Under the pieces are notes generated by a model. It did no database searches, was not told the DNA's origin, and saw nothing but the letters and a program-made list of their open reading frames with translations. A stretch of 64,000 nucleotides of DNA from Pseudomonas sp. MWU13-2105 (lineage in GTDB: Bacteria; Pseudomonadota; Gammaproteobacteria; Pseudomonadales; Pseudomonadaceae), in contig NZ_JALLIY010000005.1 in the NCBI RefSeq assembly GCF_023242315.1, forward strand, positions 124,001 through 188,000, given 5' to 3'. Both the position numbers and the translations under genes were made by a program. Positions within the stretch are counted from its first letter, which is position 1. Each line of letters starts with the position of its first letter. Below are positions 17,136 through 26,956 of this stretch, piece by piece.

Positions 17136-18233
17136 TCAGTCCCGTTTACGGCGGTTCCTGAGATACTCCAGCACCGCCAGCCGCTCCCCGGCAAACTCGA
17201 TCCGCTCGCCTTTGCTTTCACGCTGGAAGGCGTACATCGGGTCGTAATACTCGTTCAGCAAACCTTCGATCCAGCCCCGGTGCAGATCTACCACACCACT
17301 GCGTTCCTGCTCTTCCAGCGCGGCCTGCATCAGCGCCTTCAGCCGCTGGTGCCGCTCGCCGCCAAGGCGTTTGTGGATGTTGTCCAGGCTGCCCAGCAGG
17401 CGCTCGGCAAACAACTGGAACCCCTGTTCGGCATACACACCGACAAACTCCGCGCAGAGCTCGACCACATAGTCGCGCAAGATGCGCTCGACCCGACTTT
17501 CCAGGCTGTCCTCCAGCCAGACCACGGGAAACCGTTGCATCCCCTGGTACAGCGCCAACGGCAAGGCACAACGCCCGACCATGCGGCTTTCGTCTTCCAG
17601 CACGAAGGACTCGATACCCCGCTCCTGCTTCTTCAGCAGGTCCACGGCCAGGCGGTTTTCAAAGTCGATATTCGACGGCTGGCCGGTGGCGCGCTTGCCG
17701 AAGCTGGAGCCACGATGGTTGGCGTGGCCTTCCAGGTCCAGGCTGTTTTCCAGTTGGACGATCACATCGGTCTTGCCCGTACCGGTCATGCCCCCCAGCA
17801 AGACGAAATCTGCCTGGACCACGGCCTGCTCGACGGTCTGCAGCAAAAAACTGCGCATCGCCTTGTAGCCACCACCCACCCGCGGATAGTCGATCCCCGC
17901 CTCATGGAGCCATTGCTGGACAATCTGCGAACGCAACCCGCCACGGAAGCAATACAGCGCGCCGTCGGGATGGACGCGGGTGAAGTCGGCCCAGGCCTGG
18001 AGCCGCGCCGCCTTGACCTCGCCACCCACCAGTTGGTGTCCGAGGACGATGGCGGCCTGCTGGCCGTGTTGCTTGTAGCAAGTCCCCACGCGCTGCCGTT
18101 CGAGATCGGTCATCAGCGGCAGGTTGACCACCCCGGGAAAGGAACCCTTGTTGAATTCGACCGGCGCCCGGGTATCCATCATCGGTGTGTCATTGAGAAA
18201 CAAACTGCGGTAGTCGGTGATATCAAGGGACAT
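17136..18233 (-). CDS. mnmH: tRNA 2-selenouridine synthase
   Basis: 365-residue MnmH (SelU/YbbB). It replaces sulfur of 2-thiouridine at the tRNA wobble position by selenium using selenophosphate, through a geranylated intermediate. The N-terminal rhodanese domain carries catalytic Cys95 ([12 protein letters not shown]) and the C-terminal part has a P-loop at 147-155 (GGMTGTGKT). The ATG at 18233 overlaps the selD stop (TGATG); a TTG one codon earlier is less likely. Coupling to selD supplies the selenophosphate donor. Confidence 0.93.
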   Translation of the reverse strand: MSLDITDYRSLFLNDTPMMDTRAPVEFNKGSFPGVVNLPLMTDLERQRVGTCYKQHGQQAAIVLGHQLVGGEVKAARLQAWADFTRVHPDGALYCFRGGLRSQIVQQWLHEAGIDYPRVGGGYKAMRSFLLQTVEQAVVQADFVLLGGMTGTGKTDVIVQLENSLDLEGHANHRGSSFGKRATGQPSNIDFENRLAVDLLKKQERGIESFVLEDESRMVGRCALPLALYQGMQRFPVVWLEDSLESRVERILRDYVVELCAEFVGVYAEQGFQLFAERLLGSLDNIHKRLGGERHQRLKALMQAALEEQERSGVVDLHRGWIEGLLNEYYDPMYAFQRESKGERIEFAGERLAVLEYLRNRRKRD

Positions 18234-19267
18234 CAATACACCTCTACCGCGTGGCTCTGTCGTTCCACCAACTGGCCGATGGGTGCAAGCGTCAGGCCCA
18301 GTTCGGCGGCCACGGCAAGGAACTCGGCCTCGCCTTCGGCGGTCACCGCCACCAACAGTCCGCCGCTGGTCTGCGGGTCGCAGAGCACGCGCTTGTGCAA
18401 CTCGCGCAGGGGGCCGACCTTGCTGGCATAGCTGTCGTAATTGCGCAGCGTGCCGCCAGGCACGCAGCCCTGGTCCAGGTAATACTCGACCGTCGGCAGG
18501 CGCGGTACCTGTTCATAGACGATACGCGCGGTCAGGCCGCTGCCATCGGCCATTTCCACCAGATGGCCGAGCAGGCCGAAGCCGGTGACGTCGGTCATCG
18601 CGGTAACCCCCGCCAGCTTGCCGAAACGACTGCCGGGCTTGTTCAGGGTACACATCCAGTCCCGGGCCACGCCGACATCTTCGCTGCGCAACTTGCCTTT
18701 CTTTTCCGCGGTGGTCAGTACGCCGATCCCCAGGGGTTTGGTCAGGTACAGCTTGCAGTCAGCCGTCGCGGTGTCGTTGCGCTTCATATAGCGCTTTTCC
18801 ACCAGGCCGGTCACCGCCAGGCCGAAAATCGGCTCGGGGGCGTCGATGGAGTGGCCGCCGGCGAGGGGGATCCCCGCCGCGTCGCACACCGCACGACCGC
18901 CCCGAATGACTTCACGGGCGACTTCCGGGGCCAGCACGTTCACCGGCCAGCCGAGAATGGCGATGGCCATGATCGGATCGCCGCCCATGGCGTAGATATC
19001 ACTGATGGCGTTGGTGGCGGCAATCCGGCCGAAGTCGAAGGGATCGTCGACGATCGGCATGAAAAAGTCGGTGGTGGAGACTACGCCGCGCTCTTCATCG
19101 ATGGCATACACCGCGGCATCGTCGCGCGAGGCATTGCCGACCCAGAGTTTCGGGTCGAGGTTCTGCGCGCCACTGCCGGCCAGGATGACTTCCAGCACCT
19201 GGGGTGAAATCTTGCAGCCACAGCCGGCGCCATGGCTGTACTGGGTCAGACGAATCGGTTCGCTCAT
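18233..19267 (-). CDS. selD: Selenide, water dikinase (selenophosphate synthetase)
   Basis: 344-residue SelD. It makes selenophosphate from selenide and ATP. The glycine-rich N-terminal loop HGAGCGCK contains Cys16 (equivalent to catalytic Cys/Sec17) and Lys19. Other family motifs are [22 protein letters not shown] and [16 protein letters not shown] precedes the ATG. It is the first gene of the two-gene selD-mnmH operon. The Cys form means it needs no selenocysteine insertion. No selA/selB is in the window. Confidence 0.95.
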   Translation of the reverse strand: MSEPIRLTQYSHGAGCGCKISPQVLEVILAGSGAQNLDPKLWVGNASRDDAAVYAIDEERGVVSTTDFFMPIVDDPFDFGRIAATNAISDIYAMGGDPIMAIAILGWPVNVLAPEVAREVIRGGRAVCDAAGIPLAGGHSIDAPEPIFGLAVTGLVEKRYMKRNDTATADCKLYLTKPLGIGVLTTAEKKGKLRSEDVGVARDWMCTLNKPGSRFGKLAGVTAMTDVTGFGLLGHLVEMADGSGLTARIVYEQVPRLPTVEYYLDQGCVPGGTLRNYDSYASKVGPLRELHKRVLCDPQTSGGLLVAVTAEGEAEFLAVAAELGLTLAPIGQLVERQSHAVEVY

Positions 19268-19481
19268 CGGTACACCTCAGTCCGTTTCAAATTCCATCGA
19301 GTTTAACAGAGCCACCGACTCAGGGCCCGGATCAGACATGGCCCAATCGTGAGCTTGCCCGGCCCGATTGGCGCTCCCGCCCAGGGATTTTCGGCTCAAC
19401 ATCGAGCTGCCCCACCGGCGAGCCATTGCCCGCCCCCCGGCCCCTGTATCGACCTCCAACAAAAACGGGAACCCTCCTACC

Positions 19482-20804
19482 ATGAACAAGGCAAAACTGA
19501 GCCTCGCCTGGCAGATCGTCATCGGTCTGCTGCTGGGCATCGCCGTCGGCGCGCTCCTCAACCATTACAGCGCGGACAAGGCCTGGTGGATCGGCACATT
19601 CCTGCAACCGGCGGGCGACCTGTTTATCCGCCTGATCAAGATGATCGTCATCCCGATCGTCATTTCCTCGCTGATCGTCGGTATCGCCGGGGTCGGCGAC
19701 GGCAAGAAACTCGGGCGTATCGGTTTCAAGACCCTGCTCTACTTCGAAATCATCACCACCGTGGCAATCATCGTCGGCCTGGTCCTGGCGAACCTGTTCC
19801 AGCCTGGCCACGGCATCGACATGAGCCTGCTGGGGACCACGGATATTTCCCAGTACGAGAAAACCACCAGCGAGGTTCAGGCCAACCACGCCTTCATCAC
19901 CACCCTGCTGAACCTGGTACCGTCGAACATCTTCGCCGCACTGGTACGCGGCGACATGCTGCCGATCATCTTCTTCTCGGTGATGTTCGGCCTCGGTCTG
20001 TCGAGCCTCAAGGACGAACTGCGCCTGCCTCTGGTCGGGGTGCTGGAGGGCGTCTCGCAAAGCATGTTCAAGGTCACCCACATGATCATGCGCTATGCCC
20101 CGCTCGGGGTCTTCGCGCTGATTTCGGTGACCGTGGCCAACTTCGGCTTCGCCTCGCTGTGGCCGCTGGCGCGCCTGGTGACGCTGGTGTACGCCGCCAT
20201 CGCATTTTTCGGTGTGGTGGTGTTCGGGCTGGTGGCGCGGATCTGCGGCTTCTCGGTGTTCCGGCTGATGCGCATCCTCAAGGCCGAGCTGATCCTTGGT
20301 TTCTCCACCGCCAGTTCGGAAACCGTGCTGCCACGGATCATCGAGAAGATGGAAGCCTTCGGCGCGCCACAGGCGATCAGCCGCTTCGTGGTGCCCACCG
20401 GCTATTCCTTCAACCTCGACGGTTCGACCCTGTACCAGAGCATTGCCGCAGTGTTCATTGCCCAGTTGTACGGGATCGACCTGTCCCTCGGCCAGCAGAT
20501 CACCCTGGTACTGACCCTGATGGTGACCTCCAAGGGCATCGCCGGGGTGCCGGGGGTGTCGTTCGTGGTGCTGCTGGCCACCTTGGGCAGCGTCGGCATC
20601 CCCCTCGAAGGCCTGGCGTTCATTGCCGGGGTCGACCGCATCATGGATATGGCCAGGACCGCGCTGAATATCGTCGGCAATGCCCTGGCGGTGGTGGTCG
20701 TGGCACGTTGGGAAGGTCTGTACGATGACACGGCGGGCGAGCGTTACTGGCAATCGCTGTCGCAACCACAACCGGACGAGCAGACGCTTGTGCCGGCGCG
20801 TTAA
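19482..20804 (+). CDS. gltP: Proton/glutamate-aspartate symporter (DAACS family)
   Basis: 440-residue inner-membrane carrier closely resembling E. coli GltP. It has the SSETVLPRII serine-rich reentrant loop (HP1), NLDGSTLYQSIAA (TM7 region) and TSKGIAGVPGVSFV (HP2). I placed the start at the ATG at 19482 (MNKAKLSLAWQI), which aligns with GltP. The longer open frame adds proline-rich sequence with no support. It imports glutamate, aspartate or C4-dicarboxylates with protons. Confidence 0.9.
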   Translation: MNKAKLSLAWQIVIGLLLGIAVGALLNHYSADKAWWIGTFLQPAGDLFIRLIKMIVIPIVISSLIVGIAGVGDGKKLGRIGFKTLLYFEIITTVAIIVGLVLANLFQPGHGIDMSLLGTTDISQYEKTTSEVQANHAFITTLLNLVPSNIFAALVRGDMLPIIFFSVMFGLGLSSLKDELRLPLVGVLEGVSQSMFKVTHMIMRYAPLGVFALISVTVANFGFASLWPLARLVTLVYAAIAFFGVVVFGLVARICGFSVFRLMRILKAELILGFSTASSETVLPRIIEKMEAFGAPQAISRFVVPTGYSFNLDGSTLYQSIAAVFIAQLYGIDLSLGQQITLVLTLMVTSKGIAGVPGVSFVVLLATLGSVGIPLEGLAFIAGVDRIMDMARTALNIVGNALAVVVVARWEGLYDDTAGERYWQSLSQPQPDEQTLVPAR

Positions 20805-20846
20805 CGGATAGACTGATACCTGAATCAGCATGCTGGAGGTCGCCCC

Positions 20847-21686
20847 ATGGCGCATTTATCGCCCAAGCTCAGCGGCATGTCCCCCGACGTGTTCCGCTTC
20901 GAGATCAGCGAAAGCAGCGGCTACGCCCAGGACTGGCACGCCCACGACTGTCATATGCTGCTGTTGCCGCGCCAGGGCGGGTTGTTCCTGGCGACCGAAA
21001 GCCACACCCACACGCTCCACGTCTCGCGCCAAGCCTTCTCCCTGGTGCCGGCGGATTTCGCCCACTCGACCCAGGCGGCCCCCGGGCGGGAAAAGCATAT
21101 GGCGCTCTACGTCGACTCGCAGTACATCCACCACCAGGGCCGGCTCGACGGCTACCAGGCCTTTGCCGCACAGGCTGATCGCGCGGGAGTCTGGCAAGGC
21201 AGCGAGACCCTGGACAGCATCCTGCGCCTGCACGACCAGCTCGCGGCGGGATGCTCGGCCGCAGACTTCCGGCGCCAGGTCCCGCACCTCAACCACCTGC
21301 TGTTCGAAGAGTGCGCCCGGCTGATCGCCCGCCAGCAACCGCCGGCGCAACACAGCGACAGCCAGCGTAACGCCCTGCTGGTCCGCGATATCCAGCGCTA
21401 CGTGCGCGAACACCTGCAGGACGAGCTGAATGTCGACCTGATCGGCTACCAGTTCCACCTGTCGCGACGTCACCTCACCCGCCTATTCAAGGCCTGCTGC
21501 GATGAAACCCTGGTGGACTTCACCAATCGCACCCGGGTCGAAACCGCCGCGCGACTGATCTCCAGCAGTTCCCTGTCGATCCTCGACGTCAGCCTGGCCG
21601 TGGGCATCGACTCGCCGTCCTACCTGGCGCGCCTGTTCAAGCGCTACCTGGGCCTGGTACCCAGCGACCTGCGCAAGCCGCACTGA
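20847..21686 (+). CDS. AraC-family regulator with cupin sensor
   Basis: 279-residue regulator with an N-terminal AraC-type cupin (about 15-95; WHAHDCHMLLLPRQG) and C-terminal double HTH (about 175-279; LSRRHLTRLFK, PSYLARLFKRYLGLVPSDLRK). GGAGG precedes the ATG. It follows gltP by 42 nt on the same strand and precedes phzF-like and ridA-like genes, so it may control either side. The ligand is unknown. Confidence 0.85.
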   Translation: MAHLSPKLSGMSPDVFRFEISESSGYAQDWHAHDCHMLLLPRQGGLFLATESHTHTLHVSRQAFSLVPADFAHSTQAAPGREKHMALYVDSQYIHHQGRLDGYQAFAAQADRAGVWQGSETLDSILRLHDQLAAGCSAADFRRQVPHLNHLLFEECARLIARQQPPAQHSDSQRNALLVRDIQRYVREHLQDELNVDLIGYQFHLSRRHLTRLFKACCDETLVDFTNRTRVETAARLISSSSLSILDVSLAVGIDSPSYLARLFKRYLGLVPSDLRKPH

Positions 21687-21786
21687 GGCCATGGCCCAAA
21701 CGTTCGCCTGCACGACCCGATCCGCCTAGAACCTGTCGCTGCCGATTGCCAGAATCGACCTCATCCACCGTGTCGCGAGGTCAGGT

Positions 21787-22695
21787 ATGAGTGATGTACA
21801 GGTTGTAGAAGTCTTCAAATCGAAACAGGGTGGCGGCAACCCCGCCCCCATCGCCGTCGACGCTGACGGCTTGAGCGCCGGGCAGATGACCGCCATCGCC
21901 CGCGCCTATGGACATGAAAGCGGCTTTGCCTTCACCCCGCTGGATCAGGCCAGCCACGACTACCATTTCCGCTTCTTCGTGCCCCTGCATGAAATGAGCA
22001 TGTGCGGCCACGCCACCATCGGTACCGTCTGGCTGCTGCAACAACTGGGCAAGCTCGACCGCCGGCAACTGTCCATCCAGACCCAGAGCGGCACCGTGAC
22101 CGCGCATATCCGGGGCAATCCGGGTGACGACGCATTCATCGAGATTTCCCAACCGGCAGGCGTGGTCAGTCGAGTCGACGACGCCGAGATCCGGGCCCGG
22201 ATCATCGAGGCCATCGGCCTGCAGCCGGACGACCTACTCGACCTGCCGTTCCTGAACGCCGCCACCAGCCGGGTCAAGACCCTGGTCCCGGTCAAGACCC
22301 CGGCCCTGCTGGATGCGGCACATCCCGACTCGCCGCGCATCAAGGACTTGTGCGAGCAGATCGACTCCACCGGGCTCTACCTGTTCTGTCCACGTCCGGA
22401 CATCGCCCGACAGTTCGACAGCCGGCAATTCCCCAAGGCCTCGGGCTATCCCGAAGACGCCGCCACCGGCATCGCCGCCACGGCCCTGGCGTTCGGCCTG
22501 CTGGAGTACGGCATGATCGAGGCCGATGAACAACCGATCCTGGTGCATCAGGGCCGGGCCATGGGTCGACCCTCCGATATCTACGTGCGCCTGGACCTGG
22601 ACGCGGGCAGTGCGCAGCCGATCGGTTGTTATGTCGGCGGCTACAGCGCGTTGGCCGCCGGACAGCAACCGACAGGAGAGCAGCATGAGCGCTGA
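21787..22695 (+). CDS. PhzF-family isomerase/epimerase
   Basis: 302-residue member of the PhzF fold (diaminopimelate-epimerase-like). It has the conserved Glu44 in YGHESGF, the acid/base residue of PhzF enzymes, the motif MSMCGHATIGT, and GYPEDAATGIAATAL. It is not in a phenazine cluster, so the reaction is unknown. The gene overlaps the RidA-like gene by 11 bp, suggesting joint handling of an enamine/imine or amino acid derivative. Confidence 0.85.
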   Translation: MSDVQVVEVFKSKQGGGNPAPIAVDADGLSAGQMTAIARAYGHESGFAFTPLDQASHDYHFRFFVPLHEMSMCGHATIGTVWLLQQLGKLDRRQLSIQTQSGTVTAHIRGNPGDDAFIEISQPAGVVSRVDDAEIRARIIEAIGLQPDDLLDLPFLNAATSRVKTLVPVKTPALLDAAHPDSPRIKDLCEQIDSTGLYLFCPRPDIARQFDSRQFPKASGYPEDAATGIAATALAFGLLEYGMIEADEQPILVHQGRAMGRPSDIYVRLDLDAGSAQPIGCYVGGYSALAAGQQPTGEQHER

Positions 22696-23194
22696 AATCC
22701 GCCAATGGCTGCCTTTCTCCGAGGTCCGACAACCGTACCAGGCGTTGCTTTGGGCGATTTACCGCGAGGCGCCGCAAAGCTTTGTGGTCCCGACACACTT
22801 CAAGTTGAGCGTGCGTGACGGCAACCTGCTGTGGGTATCGGGCCAGGTGCCGCGCTTCAACCATGAGATTCGCCATACCGGGATCGTCGGCCAGGATATT
22901 TCCCTGGACCAGGCGCGGGAAGCGGCCCGACTGTGCACGGCAAACTTCCTGTCGATTGTCGCGGCGGCCTGCGATGGCGACCTGGAGCGTGTCGAGCAGA
23001 TCGTTCGCATCACCGGTTATGTACGGGCACCCTCGGATTTCGGCGCTCAATCGGAGGTGATCAACGCGGCCTCCGAAGTCCTGGTCCAGGTCTTCGGCGA
23101 CCGTGGCCGACATGCACGCTCGGCCATCGGCGTGCAGTCCCTGCCAGGTGGCGCGGCGGTGGAGATAGAAGGTGTGGTTCGATTGAAGGATTAA
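22685..23194 (+). CDS. RidA (YjgF/UK114) family protein
   Basis: 169-residue member of the RidA superfamily; canonical RidA (about 130 residues) deaminates reactive enamine/imine intermediates. The ATG at 22685 has GGAGAG upstream and lies inside the phzF-like gene, so translation is coupled. Family elements include LLWVSGQVP and the C-terminal ARSAIGVQSLPGGAAVEIEGVV, where the active-site Arg would be Arg in HARSA. The longer N-terminus places it in a divergent subgroup. Confidence 0.83.
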   Translation: MSAEIRQWLPFSEVRQPYQALLWAIYREAPQSFVVPTHFKLSVRDGNLLWVSGQVPRFNHEIRHTGIVGQDISLDQAREAARLCTANFLSIVAAACDGDLERVEQIVRITGYVRAPSDFGAQSEVINAASEVLVQVFGDRGRHARSAIGVQSLPGGAAVEIEGVVRLKD

Positions 23195-23251
23195 GCGGCG
23201 TTTTCCTTTACCATTCGCTCACTTCGGACGGTAAAGGGAGCACCAGGCCAC

Positions 23252-24085
23252 ATGGATCAGCACACAGCAATCACCGACTGGGTCCGGCGGGCGCCACAAT
23301 CCAGCCCGCTGGAGCGTATTGAAGCGTTCTTTTCCGGCCACGGCTTCGATCCTCATCGCCACGACACCTACGCCATCGGGTGCACCTTGTCCGGCGTGCA
23401 GAGTTTCAAGTATCGCGGTAGCCAGCGCCATAGCCTGCCCGGCGGCACCCTGGTACTGCACCCGGACGAAGTTCACGATGGCCAGGCCGGGACGCGGGAC
23501 GGCTTCAGGTACCGCATGGTCTACGTGCAACCCGCCTTGATCCAATCGGCACTGGGCGGGCAGCCCCTGCCCTTTGTTCCCGGCGGCATCAGTCACGATC
23601 CGCGCCTGCGCCGGGCCACCGAAGCCCTGCTGCGGGGCATGGACAACGTCCTCGATCCACTGGAGGAGGAAGACGCGCTGTTCGACCTGGCCCAGACCCT
23701 CAACGCGCTCCGTGGCGCGCCACGCCAGCCGCGCAGCTTCGATTACCAGGCCGCGGAACGGGCTCGGGAGTACATTCACAGCGCCCTGGATCGCACGGTT
23801 ACCCTCGATGAGCTGGCCGAACACAGCGGGCGTGATCGCTGGAATCTCTCACGGGACTTCCGAATGCTGTTCGGCACCAGCCCTTATCGCTACCTGAGCA
23901 TGCGCCGCCTGGACCTGGTCCGGTCATTGCTGGTTCAGGGCCGATCACTGGCCGAGGCGGCATTGATCGCCGGCTTTACCGACCAGAGCCATATGACCCG
24001 CCAGTTCGGCAAGACCTTCGGCCTGCCGCCGGGGCGCTGGCTGAACATGCAGGGCTTGCACAATCGTACAATCGGTCGACACTGA
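23252..24085 (+). CDS. AraC-family regulator
   Basis: 277-residue regulator with an N-terminal cupin-like sensor (about 25-105, with FDPHRHDTYAIG and HPDEVHDG) and a C-terminal AraC double HTH (about 170-265; DELAEHSGRDRWNLSRDFRMLFGTSP and AGFTDQSHMTRQFGKTFGL). It lies 57 nt after ridA and before a cupin gene. It may control phzF-ridA or the cupin gene. No clear direct-repeat target was found. Confidence 0.85.
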   Translation: MDQHTAITDWVRRAPQSSPLERIEAFFSGHGFDPHRHDTYAIGCTLSGVQSFKYRGSQRHSLPGGTLVLHPDEVHDGQAGTRDGFRYRMVYVQPALIQSALGGQPLPFVPGGISHDPRLRRATEALLRGMDNVLDPLEEEDALFDLAQTLNALRGAPRQPRSFDYQAAERAREYIHSALDRTVTLDELAEHSGRDRWNLSRDFRMLFGTSPYRYLSMRRLDLVRSLLVQGRSLAEAALIAGFTDQSHMTRQFGKTFGLPPGRWLNMQGLHNRTIGRH

Positions 24086-24131
24086 AATGCAGCTAGGCTG
24101 GGTTTCAATCATCCGCTCAGAGGCCCAGCCC

Positions 24132-24509
24132 ATGAATACCCCGCAAACCCTTTCCCCCATCAATTTCGCGCAGAAACTCGCCCTGTTCGATGACAAGTGG
24201 AAACCCAGGGTCATTGCCGAAATGAACGACTACCAGTTCAAGGTGGTGAAGATCGAAGGCGATTTCGTCTGGCACTCCCATGCCGATACCGACGAGACGT
24301 TTATCATCCTGGAAGGCGTGCTGCGCATCGACTTTCGTGACCGCCAAGTGCATCTGGCGGCGGGTGAAATGCTGGTGGTGCCCAAGGGTGTCGAGCACAA
24401 GCCGTTTGCCGAGAAGGAGGTCAGGATGCTGCTGATCGAACCACGGGGGGTGGTCAATACCGGGGACGAAGGCGGGGAAATGACAGCCAGTAATGACGTC
24501 TGGGTCTGA
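24132..24509 (+). CDS. Single-domain cupin protein
   Basis: 125-residue cupin_2 protein. Metal-ligand residues appear as His-x-His (VWHSHADTDE), a Glu in that motif and a later His (GVEHKPF), the standard 3-His/1-Glu set. I placed the start at the ATG at 24132 (MNTPQTLSP); upstream codons are not conserved-looking. The metal site suggests a small enzyme or sensor. Substrate unknown. Confidence 0.82.
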   Translation: MNTPQTLSPINFAQKLALFDDKWKPRVIAEMNDYQFKVVKIEGDFVWHSHADTDETFIILEGVLRIDFRDRQVHLAAGEMLVVPKGVEHKPFAEKEVRMLLIEPRGVVNTGDEGGEMTASNDVWV

Positions 24510-24527
24510 GGCGTCTGTCAGATAGCT

Positions 24528-24618
24528 TTCGCGGGCAAACACCGCTCCCACGCTGTTTCGTGGAACCTATGTGCCGTGTACGACACATACCTCGTGGGAG
24601 CGGTGCTTGCCCGCGAAG
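24528..24618. repeat. Long inverted repeat between convergent genes
   Basis: TTCGCGGGCAAaCACCGCTCCCACG is matched in reverse by CGTGGGAGCGGTG.CTTGCCCGCGAA about 40 nt on, giving arms of about 24 bp with one offset. It belongs to the second common pseudomonad REP type (TTCGCGGGCAAGC). It sits between the cupin and transporter genes and may also terminate both. Confidence 0.75.
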
Positions 24619-24656
24619 AACGATAACGCGGTCTCTCTGCAAGACCGCGTTTCAGA

Positions 24657-25934
24657 TCACGCCGACAACGAATAGATCAACGCCGAAATCGCCACCAAGC
24701 CCACCAGCGTGACGAATACGTTGGACATCTGCCCCGAGTACTGCCGCATCGCCAGCACCCGACGAATCGCGTACATCGGCATCAGGAACAGCAACGCCGC
24801 GATGATCGGCCCGCCGAGGGTCTCGATCATGCCGAGTATGCTCGGGTTCAAGGTTGCCACCAGCCAGCACACCACCAGCATGAACGCCGCCGTCATGCGG
24901 TCCAGGGCCTTGGTCCCGGGTTTGCGGCCACTCTTGGCGACCAGGCCCTTGAGGCCCTCGCTGGCCCCGATGTAGTGCCCCAGGAAGGACTTGGAAATCG
25001 CCACGAAGGCAATCAACGGCGCCGCGAAGGCGATGGTCGGGTTGCTGAAGTGGTTGGCCAGGTAGGACAGGATCGACAGGTTCTGTGCCTTGGCTTCGGC
25101 CAGTTGCGCCGGCGACAGGGTCAGCACGCAACTGAAGACGAAGAACAGCACCATCACCACCATCAGCAGGTGGGCCCGCGACAGGATCTGCGAACTGCGC
25201 TCCTCGGCGTGCTCACCATGGCGACGTTTCTGGTCAACCGCGAAGGCCGAGATGATCGGCGAATGGTTGAAGGAAAAGACCATCACCGGAATGGCCAGCC
25301 ACAAGGTATGCAGCAAGGCCGACGGCTCGGGCAGATTGCCGGCCGTGGCGAGGATACCGCCGTTCCAGTGCGGTACCAGGTACACCGCCAGGAACAGCAA
25401 GGCGACGATAAACGGATAGACCATCAGGCTCATGGCCTTGACGATCACCTGCTCGCCACAACGCACCACCACCAGCAGGCCGAGGATCAGCATCAGCGAC
25501 AGCAGCGCCCGGGGCGGCGGCACCAGGTGCAGTTGGTGTTCGAGGAAACTGCCGACGGTATTGGTCAGCGCCACGCTGTAGATCAGCAGGATCGGGAAGA
25601 TCGCAAAGAAGTACAGCAAAGTGATCAGTGCCCCGGCCTTGATGCCGAAATGTTCTTCCACCACCTCGGTGATATCCGCGCCCGCGCGCCCGGAGAGCAC
25701 GAAACGGGTCAGGCCACGGTGGGCGTAGAAGGTCATGGGGAACGCCAGCACCGCCAGGACCAGCAACGGCCAGAAGCCGCCCAGCCCCGCGTTGATCGGC
25801 AGGAACAAGGTGCCCGCGCCGATGGCCGTGCCGAACAGGCCCAGCATCCAGGTAGTGTCTTGGCGACTCCAACTGCTCAGCGCAGCGGGTGCCGATTCAT
25901 AGCGTTCGTCGACGCTGTTGGCCTGGTCATTCAT
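24657..25934 (-). CDS. Serine/threonine-type amino acid transporter (HAAAP family, SdaC-like)
   Basis: 425-residue inner-membrane permease with about 11 TM segments. The N-terminal signature GLFGTAIGAGTLFLPINAGLG and FSFNHSPIISAF are typical of the hydroxy/aromatic amino acid permease family, closest in feel to SdaC/DlsT serine transporters. GGAG is about 10 nt before the ATG. It stands alone. Specificity for serine is inferred, not shown. Confidence 0.82.
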   Translation of the reverse strand: MNDQANSVDERYESAPAALSSWSRQDTTWMLGLFGTAIGAGTLFLPINAGLGGFWPLLVLAVLAFPMTFYAHRGLTRFVLSGRAGADITEVVEEHFGIKAGALITLLYFFAIFPILLIYSVALTNTVGSFLEHQLHLVPPPRALLSLMLILGLLVVVRCGEQVIVKAMSLMVYPFIVALLFLAVYLVPHWNGGILATAGNLPEPSALLHTLWLAIPVMVFSFNHSPIISAFAVDQKRRHGEHAEERSSQILSRAHLLMVVMVLFFVFSCVLTLSPAQLAEAKAQNLSILSYLANHFSNPTIAFAAPLIAFVAISKSFLGHYIGASEGLKGLVAKSGRKPGTKALDRMTAAFMLVVCWLVATLNPSILGMIETLGGPIIAALLFLMPMYAIRRVLAMRQYSGQMSNVFVTLVGLVAISALIYSLSA

Positions 25935-26163
25935 CCGGTCGAATCTCCGTTAGCCGGTCATTACCACGCGACCGGGACGGATAAAAAACAGGTTACTGGC
26001 AGCGTCCCGGCCATAAGAGGGGCGCGATTGTCCGGGATTAAGCTTGAGAAGCAAAGGGTTAGCTGAGTAACGGTCGATTACGGGCGCAGTTTTATCCGCC
26101 ATTTCCCCCGGAGTATTGATACACTGTAACAATCAATTCCAGCCTCTCGATCAGTGCCCACCC

Positions 26164-26709
26164 ATGACCTCCGCGCAATGTCGTGCCTGTTTCACCACCC
26201 TGCTTCTGCTGCTGGGCAGCTCGTCGGCCCTGGCCGACGACCTGATCATCACCTGGCCAAGCGACTGGGAGGTGCAGACCTTGCCCCCGGCGCAGAACGC
26301 CGCCGGCGAAGTGATCAGCGGCCTGCGCCAGCGCGCGGTGAAGAACGACGCCAACGGCGACCCGCTGATGGTCATGGAATTGACCGAGTCGGGGCTCAAT
26401 CCCGGCCATGAAGTCAACCTCCCCGGGGTGTTGCTGGAGATGCGCAAGGCGGTGCAGAAGAACTTTGTCGAGCGCGGCTTCATGAGTGTCTGCAACCGCA
26501 TTCACGACAGCACCCTGGGGGGCATGGCTGCGGTGGAAACCACTTGCACCATCACCCAGAACGGCGGTCACGTGATGACCCAGACCCTGGTGGCCGCGGC
26601 CCGCGACGGCAAGGCGTATTCCTTGCTTTATGCCGGTTCGGCGGACGGTTACAAGAGCGTCGAGCCGGTGGTCAACGGCATCCGGGCGAGCCTGCGCCTG
26701 CAGCCCTGA
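26164..26709 (+). CDS. Exported protein, probably DUF4946
   Basis: 181-residue protein with a cleavable signal peptide (hydrophobic TTLLLLLGSSSALA, cleavage before DDLI). The mature part contains ITWPSDWEVQ, a middle region NPGHEVNLPGVLLEMRKAVQKNF and two cysteines (SVCNRI, TTCTI) that could pair in the periplasm. I chose the ATG at 26164 because it directly precedes the signal. It resembles the pseudomonad DUF4946 family from memory. Function unknown. Confidence 0.75.
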   Translation: MTSAQCRACFTTLLLLLGSSSALADDLIITWPSDWEVQTLPPAQNAAGEVISGLRQRAVKNDANGDPLMVMELTESGLNPGHEVNLPGVLLEMRKAVQKNFVERGFMSVCNRIHDSTLGGMAAVETTCTITQNGGHVMTQTLVAAARDGKAYSLLYAGSADGYKSVEPVVNGIRASLRLQP

Positions 26710-26724
26710 GCCCCCGGCACGCCC

Positions 26725-26751
26725 CTGTGGGAGCCGGCTTGCCGGCGATGG
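26725..26751. repeat. Single REP element
   Basis: CTGTGGGAGCCGGCTTGCCG then GCGATGG, one half of the REP palindrome seen at 17031, without a clear inverted partner. Confidence 0.55.
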
Positions 26752-26782
26752 CGGCCGACCAATCCCGCAGGGCCACAGGCCC

Positions 26783-26944
26783 CTACCCGGCCAGGAATCC
26801 CCGGGCCATGCCGCTGGCGGCAATTACGATCAGCATGATCAACAGCGCTTCGATATGGCTGATCCGGGCGAATAGCCGGGCGCGGCCGATATCGATGGCC
26901 GAGCCCTTCTTCTGCGCAATACGCCATTTGATCAGGCTGATCAT
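26783..26944 (-). CDS. 53-residue small membrane protein
   Basis: Small ORF with GAGG about 10 nt before the ATG at 26944. A basic amphipathic start (LIKWRIAQKKGSAID) is followed by one TM segment (ALLIMLIVIAASGMA). It begins 12 nt after the quinone oxidoreductase stop on the same strand, so it may be the last gene of the xapX-oxidoreductase unit. It looks like the C-terminal end of DUF2214-type membrane proteins, so a gene remnant is possible. Confidence 0.55.
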   Translation of the reverse strand: MISLIKWRIAQKKGSAIDIGRARLFARISHIEALLIMLIVIAASGMARGFLAG

Positions 26945-26956
26945 CGGCGCCACACC

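Noticed and set aside
21787..23194. Phenazine biosynthesis because of the PhzF homologue
   Set aside because: No other phz genes present; PhzF-fold proteins are common outside phenazine clusters.
24528..24618. Possible CRISPR or IS terminal repeats
   Set aside because: Single palindromic unit without spacers, transposase or target duplication; fits a REP element.
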